64,000 bases of DNA from Takakia lepidozioides (Eukaryota > Streptophyta > Takakiopsida > Takakiales > Takakiaceae). The notes beneath the pieces are model-generated. The model saw only the letters and a list, made by a program, of their open reading frames with translations, had not been told where the DNA came from and made no database searches. The position numbers were made by a program, and so were the translations under genes. Shown here piece by piece: positions 55,993-64,000 of the stretch (positions are counted from its first letter, which is position 1; every line of letters starts with the position of its first letter). Location of the stretch: assembly GCA_030704615.1 (NCBI GenBank), contig CM060733.1:48732001-48796000 (forward strand), read 5' to 3'.

Positions 55993-58466
55993 CGACTAGG
56001 GGGTGTGAAGTAAATCCAAATCTTGTGCAGTGTGATGACTCTTGAAAGTTAATGTGTTTGCCTACCTCAAATATGCGAAACTTACTCATATATCCTCCCA
56101 AGATATATAGCTTCGGTCAGCTGTTATGGTGGAGTAAACAGCAAACCTCCATCCAAACACAGGAAACTCAGCACCTTCGAAAAAGGCGAAGATGTCATGC
56201 ATCCTAGTAGGCAAGCTCTAGAATCCTTTCCAGTAACCCCCAGAGTCCGGATCATCCATCCTCTCCATTCCCTGCAACTCATTCTACAGCGCAAAACCCT
56301 TCTGCATTTGCACATTCGTATGCACTCCTACGATATAGAAAAAACCTGGTTTTCTTGTTTTCTATCCTTTTGAGGGCACTGATCTGCACACAATGACCAG
56401 CACGTTACAGAAATTCACAAATGGAAGTGCGGGTTATGGGGTTGCTGCCCTGGGCAAGAATTCCATTATAAAAGTGTTCCAAGGAAAAACTTCGGCAAAT
56501 ATCATCTGACTTCCCTCCGGGACGGGTCCCCGAGTCGTGGCAACTCCTCGGCAGGTACGTTGCGTACTCACTCTCAGCGAGGTATGAAACTTCGGTGGAA
56601 CTTTCTCTGGCTAACCGAATGCGCAATGACAATGGCAAGATTTTTATGTGTCTGCCGGAATAATAAGCAATCCAGTCGTCTACTGGATCATATTCACTTA
56701 ACTCTATTAATTAATTGATTCATGTTTGCTGTTTTGTTTTGGGGGCCCTGCCTTGCGGAGCCCACTATTTACTGATTTAGTAGGTAGTAAGTTAGTAGGT
56801 AGTAAGAGGGGGGGTCCCTTATATAGCCTCTCAGGGCGGTGGACCCTTCTAGAAGCCCACCGACCCCCACTGACCCTGGGACCCTTCTAGAAGGCCCCCT
56901 TCTAGAAGGCCCTGGACACATGTCAACCCTACAAGCCTATTCTAAATTTAGCCAATTCCCCCTTCTTTTTTTGGACCCCCTCATCTCATTCCTTAATACT
57001 CGGGGCCTTCCTACATAGGCGCCCCACTCTAATTCCTGGGCCACAGTAATTCCTGGACCACTCTAGAATCAGGCCCGGATGAAACTGCTCTACATATTAA
57101 CCCCTAAAGGACAAGCTAACTTTTGGGGGTTTTCCCAAAAAGTGGGCCATACCCTCCATTGCTGAGCTGTAACTTCCTAAACCCCTTGGATGAACCGTTC
57201 CATTCCATCCCTACCTACTACATGAAGGTCCTCATAAAATTGTAGCACTTTTGACAGTTCCATTTTGTAGATTATAACAAAAGAAAATTGAACAAGTTGA
57301 AACCATGAACAAAAAAAAAGAGAAAAAATTGCTTTGACCATGCAAGTTTGGTGATTTTACATTTTTTCTTGAAAAAATGGCCTCTAGAATTCGGATACGG
57401 GGCAACCAACATGTCATCTCCCAGAGTCTCAGACCAAAATGCCAAAAATATGGGGGCTGCTTTGTATGTGAAATCTGGGGGGTAAAAAATCTTGTTTTGG
57501 CTTCTTTCCCAACTACACCCATGAGAGGACATTTGTTTTCCAATTCCTCTGGTAAGTAAGTACACAGTAACATTTCATGGTGCCTTGTCCAAAATTTTTG
57601 GCATTATGATAAATTTTCAGCCTTAGATGTTATCTTGAAGATTCCCCCCCATTGGCAAGTGATAAATGAGGCCCGGGAGTTGAATGGTGCCTCAGCGGGC
57701 CTGCCTGCGTGGCCCCACCCCCACCCTCCACCTTGACCCCCCCTCGCGGCAACGCCGCGGCCCGCGGTCGCCGCGCCAGTCGCCCCCCTCCTGCTCCACC
57801 CGCTGCCCCCGCGCCGGGTCCCTTGCTCTCGAGACTACTGTCACACAATGAACTCAGTGTTACTGTACTGCATGCATCCACCATGCATACCCCATGAATG
57901 CAAGAAATACATCCATGACATCATGACTTTGCCATCATACAGTTGGGTCACCCGACAAAAAACCAAGGACTTCACTTCACTTCGCTGCCACGATTCCGGA
58001 CGCTGGTACCCATCTGCTTATTTCTTGCAATTGCCAAGGAAGATCGAAGTTGGGTTCACTTCAGATGCAAACGCAGACGAAGAACTGTTTTGTTTAGAGA
58101 CATTGTTTGTGTTGTTTGAGTAGTTTGTTATTGACAAGAGTGTCTACTGCTGCCTTCCTGTTACAACTCCCCTAGTTTCGTTTATCGTAGCTTCTCCCCT
58201 TCTTCTTGGGGAAATGTGTCAGGCAGTCTCAGGATTAGGTTGACCTCAGCGACTATCTTAGGCTTAGAGTGCTATTCTTTTTTATGAGGGATCTGGTGTA
58301 GCGGGGCATTTGATTTATCTGGCCGATGAGTTCTTTGTACAGATTGCCATCTTGTGATTTCTTTACTGTGGACCCACATCCTTACAGGTTAGCTTAAACT
58401 CAGAGTAGACACGGACAAAGAGTGGTTGATTGGAAGCGTTGTTGGAGGCACATAGAGGAGTGAGAA
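55993..58466. other. Intergenic DNA with TTCTAGAA palindromes and a GC-rich patch
   Basis: Contents: three TTCTAGAA palindromes (56847, 56885, 56900) near a TTATATAG at 56818; a GC-rich, CpG-rich patch at about 57690-57840 without a recognisable protein; and on the minus strand at about 56300-56130 a coding-like string (ELQGMERMDDPDSGGYWKGF, then FFEGAEFPVFGWRFAVY) with one stop that I cannot assign. No complete gene is seen. Confidence 0.5.
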
Positions 58467-59170
58467 ATGTTGTGGGTAGACAAGTACCGGCTGCGGACGC
58501 TTGACAAAGTGATGGTGCATGTCGAGGAAGCCCAGCATCTGAAGAATCTGGTGAGAACTTTGCATTTTTGCAAAATGTTGTCTTGATCTTAGGAGGTTAA
58601 CTACAACAAGCACGTTGCGAAATCTACATTGATAGGTTTGTCACAAGTGCGCAAGGTAACTAGAAATGTTGCAAGGCTCAAACGTTATCAACTTTCCTCT
58701 ATGTTGTAGAGGTGTCAAGGATAAGTAAGGACCACATAGGGCTTTGATTGCCAACCTACTGCGGCGTGTGGCATCAGACCCTGTGCATATATTGGATTGA
58801 CCTTATAGCGTTTCAATTTTCACAGACGAACTTACGAAGGCTAGCCATTTTGCTATCCACACCAGCGTCACAAGACCTGCACCACAGTGTAGCAGATTGA
58901 TATACAACTAAAGCGTGTGCAGGTTGTTTGTTTACAATGAGATAAGACCTGATGTGTTAAGCTCAATAGTGGGTCTTTGACAAAATATGGAGGGACGGAT
59001 TGACCTTTGCTAAGAAAGTGGGAGAAAGAGATGAATGATGTTCTCTGTGTGGTGGACAGACAGCACAGGGAGATTGTCCACACTTGATGTTCTATGGTCC
59101 CACTGGAGCACGCAAGAAAACCCTTATTGTGGCATTGCTCCGAGAGATGTATGGCATGAGTGCTGAAAAG
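58467..59170 (+). pseudogene. RFC3-like clamp-loader gene, 5' two exons only
   Basis: Exon 1 (58467-58550) reads MLWVDKYRLRTLDKVMVHVE and QHLKNL; exon 2 (59060-59170) reads GDCPHLMFYGPTGARKKTLI and REMYGMSAEK. Both end in phase 0 with GTGAGA and GTTTCT donors. This is the start of replication factor C subunit 3 (RFC3/RFC5 type; family starts MLWVDKYRPKTLD, DCPHLLFYGPSGAGKKT). The next expected exon (KVENKTWK-like) is absent in the following kilobases, and the P-loop has Arg where the family has Gly (GARKKT against GAGKKT). I read it as a truncated duplicate, not a working clamp loader. A distant third exon outside my recognition is possible but less likely because PPR and SINE DNA follow. Confidence 0.78.
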
Positions 59171-59412
59171 GTTTCTCTCTCTCTCCAAACAACGTCTTAT
59201 GAGTACATTCTCTCTCTCTCTCTCTCTCTCAACTTGGGTAGAATATTTCAGGTGGAATTAAGTGATTTTTTCCTATGGATATCCTGAAACTGACAAGTCT
59301 ATACTTGCTGCAAAATTCATTCCCTGGCTAGGGCCTTGTGGGATTTATTGAGTGCCCATTTGCTGGTTTGAATCTAGGGTTTCAGAATACTTACCCTGCA
59401 ATTTAGTATGAC

Positions 59413-60150
59413 CAAGTATTCAGCAGAATGCCTCAACGATCTTTGATCACGTGGAATATAATGTTGGCAGGATTTACCAAGCATGAGTGTGGTAGGAATG
59501 CTTCTGATTCCTGTGGATCAATAGCTACAGGAAACCTGCGTCAACTGGAAACAGCAGCGGCAACAACACAATTGATAAAACTAGGCACTGCTAATGAAGG
59601 CACCTTCTTCAACATATTTCAACTTGTTTTTCCATGTTATCAGAGTCGTCCCTAAATTTTCAGGTTGAATTCTGCAAGTTAGCTCGTTGGTGGATCTATG
59701 GTGGTTTTGGAGTGATTTTGACATGTTATTGCCAATGTGGCAACAGGAAAGTATTGAAGAACAGATAACAGAGACGAAGAGAAGCTCTGGAATGAATATG
59801 TTTCCGACCACAGTTAAGGGTGGAACAATCAAGGCAAAAAGGTGAATGCTTGTTGGAAGCGCAAGTCGGCATATGAACTAGTGTGATAAGTAGGGTTGGG
59901 GTGTTTACTAGAACAAATCTAGGCTGTCATTGTCAGCTGCTAGCAGCAAGGCAAGGATGTATGCATGATTTGTGCAGAGCATGGATAGCTGAAGGAGCAG
60001 GGATAGAGTTTGGGTCTGGAATGAATACTTTTCTGACCCCAGTACTTGTGTTGTGCTTGTGCAAGCCTGGCAGCCCTGGAAAAGGGCAAAGAGGTCCATG
60101 GTGACATCATCAAAGCCGGAATTGTACCTGGTGGGCATGTAACACAATTT
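59413..60150 (+). pseudogene. PPR protein remnant (PLS type)
   Basis: Two separated pieces of a pentatricopeptide repeat protein: DQVFSRMPQRSLITWNIMLA followed by GFTKHECGRNA (59413-59505), and CASLAALEKGKEVHGDIIKA followed by GIVP (about 60048-60130). These match the PLS-class repeat consensus (VFDRMPxRDxxSWNxMIxGxxxxG; ACASLAALExGKxxHxxxxKxG). Between them no frame is kept for long. PPR proteins bind organelle RNA; this one is dead. Confidence 0.7.
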
Positions 60151-60410
60151 TAAGTAAATCTGGACTAAAGTTTGGTCCAGAAATAAAGAGAAATATCTGA
60201 ATATGTAATTTTAAAATCATTTAAATGAATTTAAATGGATCATTTTAAATATAAATATAAAGATATAAATAATTATTTGTCTATTAATATATAATATGAG
60301 TAATAAAGAAACATTATGTATAAACTTTAGGAGAAAAAACAGTTTCTATTTGGCTCATAAAGCAAGTTCCACTGTTCACTCGACGTTTAGTAAGAGTTGA
60401 ATGAGATACC

Positions 60411-60629
60411 AACAGTCAGTAGCTCAGTTGGTGAAGTGCACTGAGTGTCACCCAGATGATTATGGGGTCAAAATTTGCTATTGACGAGTGTGGTATGATC
60501 CTGGGCGGTGTCCCATTCCAACGCCACATGGCGGGGTTACTGTGAAAGAGGCTATACTATTAAGGGGGCCTGATTTGTGAGCTGTCGATCCCAGGTGTTT
60601 CCATTACATTAAAAAATAAATTAAAAAAA
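60411..60629 (+). repeat. tRNA-derived SINE, copy 2
   Basis: AACAGTCAGTAGCTCAGTTGG and the body (CACTGAGTGTCACCCAGATG, TTACTGTGAAAGAGGC, GAGCTGTC) align along the whole length with 40783-41031, with indels of up to about 20 bases. The tail is TTAAAAAATAAATTAAAAAAA. No clear target duplication, so it is probably the older copy. Confidence 0.83.
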
Positions 60630-63149
60630 CGGATGTCGGGTGATAACTCGCTTCATGATCCGCGGCCCGATGGATGATTCGAGCACCAGTCATATTCGTA
60701 ACCGCGACTGAGCTTGTAAAGGCCGTTACTATGTAACATACAAGACAAATCAATCAAATATGTGAGCAAAACATGGCACAATGACACAATACCATGAAAT
60801 GAAATGAAAGACAATAGGGAGATATTGATGATAAACAACCAGGTTTTATTTCAGAACCATGTCAATTTGAGTACGTCTCGCCCCATGCGGCATGGACCAT
60901 TATAAGTAACGTAAACCATGTCAATGAGAGTATCAACTTCTAGAAGGAGGGCTGAACTCCGTTAACACAAGACGATGTCGGCCGACGTACTTATGATGAA
61001 AATATTTTGAGGAAAGTCATTTCCCAAAATCACGATATTTTGACAAGGTTGGAGGGACCATTTTCAAATCTGTATTCTTCCGTTGTTCCGAAGGTTTTTG
61101 TCAGCAGAAGATGGAAGAAGTCCATGAAATGTTGTTGATATGGTGATGACCTCACAAAAAATATCCTCCAATATTACGTCAACCAACAATGTCTTGTGCG
61201 ACCGAAGTTCAGCTGTACTTCTCGAAGAATTGGTGGTCTTGCAGACTTTCAGTGAATCGCGAAGATGATGAATTACTCGTATGCTCTTCAAAACATAATG
61301 TCCAAGTAACTGACCCTAGAGTAAGATGCTGAAAATATCCAATTGGGGAGTAAGTATGCTGCTCATATGCTTCTGGAGAGTGGCTCGGTGGCGAGTATGT
61401 TGATGGAGAGACTGATGTTTTCTGCGAAATCTTCAAGGAAATAGTGTTGGGTGACTCGTCGAGGTTCATCTGTGACGGGTTGTGGTACTTCTGACGATTT
61501 ACTGTAAAGCACTCGTAAACTGATCACCAACTAAATAATCTCCAACTGACTAACCACCAACTAACTGATTGGAGCTGTCACAAGCAATGTCAAAAATCTT
61601 ATTTACTGTTAGGTGTTTGATGCTATTGTTGTTCCTGTAGCTGAATTGTATAGTTTTTGTTATTCCCATGCGAACAGTATCATGTCCCCAGAGACTGTCA
61701 TATTCAGACTCCTGTATCAGCCACGGCCCACCATTATTGACCAATACATAACCATCAGTTGCATGTCAGCTGAGAACTAGATCTTCGATTCATTGTATAC
61801 GACTCCAGATAAACACCCTAGCCCACAAGTAGTTGGCTAGCAGCTTGAGATATTTCTCCGGGCTGTGATTGAATGAATTGGAGATTTCATTCTTAGCTGA
61901 TGGTTTCATGTAGGTGGTGCCTGATTCCGATTTCGGAATATGGCAGTCTCAGTAGACCTGATGTTGTTGGAATGGGAATAGCAAAAAAACTCATATAGAA
62001 ATCAGCTACATGAACATATGCAGTATCAAGCACCTTGAAGTACATATGATTATTGAGATTGTTTGCACAGATTGTTAGCGACGGTGTTCCTCTTTTGACG
62101 TCCAGTCCACATGAAAACGACGAGAATGTCGCTGGAGATTGACGTTCAATTGCTGACATTCTGCCTCCTCGTAACACCATTTTGGTGTGCAATGATGGAC
62201 ATCAGAACAGGTCAGATCTTAGAAAAGCACGCGTGATCGCACGATGTTAATCGTTGGTGTTCCTCAAAAGAATAGTGGATCTCCAAACGAAAGATATAGG
62301 AACCAAACAAAACACCACGAGGATGCTGTCAATTGTTGGAGATCGGATTATGCAAGCAGGGAGAATAACTTTAAACAACTTAAAGACTAGGATTATAAGA
62401 TACTTGAATAATCCGCCAAGGAACAAGTGACACCATCAGCCCGGATGATTTGAGTGCGTGTTCTGAAACACATCAATGAATCATCCAGGATGATGGTGTG
62501 AAATATTCCGGGACGGATTATCCGAATACCTTGAGTTCCCTCGCTGTAACTGACCTGAAGTAACTCACTAAGCCTGCAGAATCATCACATCTTCGAATGA
62601 CAGCATTTTCGTTGTTGATTGCGTGAGCATAGAAAAAACATCACTCCAACCAATCACATGTGGCACTGTTGAGGTAATATAACCATTTGGCAGTCAGCTG
62701 GAGAACCAGGACGATGCTGAATTCCGCTTTTCGAACCATGAGTGATCGCCCGATAGATCTCTGCCTCTACCACCATTGAGAACCCCAACGAGCCGAGTGC
62801 ATCCAGATTTCAATCAACCACAGTGGTGCCATCAGTTTGTCAGGGAAGGAATTTCGATGCCGCCAAAATTACTTCAATCCATTTGAAGAGAGATTTTAAC
62901 AGAGCTTCACAATCCGCTCATGAACAAATGAGACGACCATTGTGGGAGCTTGAATTACATAGACGATGATCGTGTCACTTATTCCCCATCGTAATATGAA
63001 AACATCGGAAAATTTCTTCTCCTCCAACCTCCTCCAACCTCCAGCCTGATCTGTTATTGCTTAAACTAACAATGAAGTCAACTTGTTTTGATAACATCTG
63101 ATGGCACTGCTGATCCATGCTAGCTCCACAAGAAGATATATGAAAGAAC
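60630..63149. other. Intergenic DNA, 2.5 kb
   Basis: AT-rich to balanced DNA without recognisable coding sequence on either strand. Some words recur, such as GATCGCACG / GATCGCGCG. A TTCTAGAA lies at about 60938. Confidence 0.5.
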
Positions 63150-63167
63150 CACGCGCGATCGCGCGTG
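63150..63167. repeat. 18-bp perfect palindrome
   Basis: CACGCGCGATCGCGCGTG reads the same on both strands. It sits about 100 bases beyond the stop codon of the gene at 63270. A shorter related word (GCACGCGTGATCGCAC) is at about 62228. Confidence 0.9.
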
Positions 63168-63269
63168 ATTTCTCTCAAACTTTGATGACTAACATTACAG
63201 CCGAAGGGTCTGGTATAACATTGACAAAGTTAAATAACGTATGTGTGTAATGAACAGGCCGGCCATAGT

Positions 63270-64000
63270 TTAATTCATCAATAACACAGAGTTGCTTCCC
63301 AAACGGTTCACACTCAACGCATAACTGTTAACTACATTCCAGCTTTTAATCACCTTCATCCCACCAGACTTCAGGAAACTGGCCAGTAGTCGTCTACACT
63401 TTGCATTGGCTGCTTGGAGGATGAGCAAACATCCATTGTCGGCCAGGAAGTTCCCACAAAATTTGAAGACGTCCCAAGGCCAGTAGCGCTCGTCCCATTC
63501 ATTCCAGAACAGAGTGACACCTTTCGGAGGAAAATCTGGGACTGGAAGCCCGTCTGGAATGTCCACAACAATGAGCTCGCAGACAAAGGGTTTCTTCTCT
63601 CCGTTCACCCAGCATGGACCTTTTCCAGCCTTCACACAAAAAGAAAACAATCCTACTTATAGGAACTGTGAACACACTACAAAAACTAATGACAAGGAGG
63701 GTGGATTGGAGAGTGAATTTACCAGAGTGAGGAATGAAGACAGTGTCTCCCAAGTCAGGGACTTCTCATTTACTGTGCCGCCTTTCCTCCTTGATTCCAT
63801 CATGTCCAAGAAGCTTTCATTCACTGTCTTGTGTTGGAATCCCGTGGCCACACCTCTGCCAGGGTTAGGTAAGGCCTCATATGGTCGATCTGACAAAGGG
63901 AGTTGTGACCCCCTCCTGAGCCCCTCCTACCACAGCAGCCACTGCCTGGCTTTGTTCGCCCTCTTTCTTTTTATCCTTCTTCTTTCCACCCTTTTTTTTC
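63270..64000 (-). CDS. Unrecognised conserved-looking protein, C-terminal exons (partial)
   Basis: Minus strand, last exon 63629-63270 (120 codons with stop) and the one before it 63723 to beyond 63890; the junction is GT-AG and in phase 0. The 5' end lies outside the window. Upstream exon: LSDRPYEALPNPGRGVATGF and SFLDMMESRRKGG. Last exon: CELIVVDIPDGLPVPDFPPK, FWNEWDERYWPWDVFKFCGN, FLADNGCLLILQAANAKCRR, MKVIKSWNVVNSYALSVNR. The order acidic motif (VVDIPDG) - aromatic block - hydrophobic strand (GCLLILQ) resembles the second half of a Rossmann-like methyltransferase, but the DPPW/NPPY motif is not exact, so I name no function. Before 63900 the frame meets a TAG and an alternative Lys-rich frame (KKGGKKKDKKKE), so the exon limit there is unclear. 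Confidence 0.55.

Noticed and set aside
57630-57897. GC-rich ORFs on both strands
   Set aside because: Low-complexity Pro/Ala/Gly/Arg frames from a CpG-rich patch. I also considered ribosomal DNA but saw no recognisable rRNA core sequence.
1-64000. CRISPR arrays, operons, bacterial or viral islands
   Set aside because: No regularly spaced short repeats, no prokaryotic gene organisation; all mobile DNA seen is of eukaryotic retrotransposon, SINE or MULE type.

Overview
The window looks like nuclear DNA of a land plant with a repeat-rich genome and intron-containing genes. Its plant-type families include a group A protein phosphatase 2C, a GH17 beta-1,3-glucanase with an X8 module, a SOUL heme-binding protein, an atypical plastid-type thioredoxin and a PPR fragment. 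A spore-bearing (non-seed) plant is my inference, not a proof. It rests on the style of the MULE transposase and copia fragments and on an ARL3-like fragment, a GTPase usually tied to motile cilia. No bacterial, organellar or CRISPR features were seen.

Layout. 1-10166: a chromodomain Ty3/gypsy element (855-7821, minus strand, 5-bp target duplication, about 99% identical LTRs) sits inside the reverse transcriptase of an older copy of the same family. The gag part of that older copy is inverted. 10167-12640: intergenic DNA with three CACGTG boxes. 12740-15604: a five-exon PP2C gene. 15605-25200: intergenic DNA, a 155-bp tandem duplication, tRNA-like SINE heads, a truncated Ty1/copia element and a decayed MULE transposase with a SWIM zinc finger. 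25440-34218: two L1-like LINE copies, the second a 7.3-kb insertion with a 9-bp target duplication into a 149-bp tandem repeat. 35505-36680: fragments of a LINE, an ARL-type GTPase and an FYRC domain. 37226-39293: a FOP/CHTOP-like gene (minus). 39370-41040: two SINEs and a LINE fragment. 41700-45863 or beyond: the thioredoxin-like gene (minus), with a second LINE family in an intron. 47203-48826: the SOUL gene (minus). 51240-55189 or beyond: the GH17-X8 gene (plus). 58467-60150: truncated RFC3-like exons followed by a PPR remnant. 60411-60629: a SINE. 63270-64000: the 3' end of an unrecognised gene (minus).

The cellular genes act in separate processes: ABA signalling (PP2C), callose turnover (GH17-X8), plastid redox (thioredoxin-like), tetrapyrrole binding (SOUL) and mRNA export (FOP). 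No clustered pathway is evident. Exon models were built by hand from reading frame, splice consensus and phase, so outermost exons and UTR ends are uncertain. Several genes (thioredoxin-like, FOP-like, SOUL, GH17, RFC3 fragment) only appear once exons are joined.
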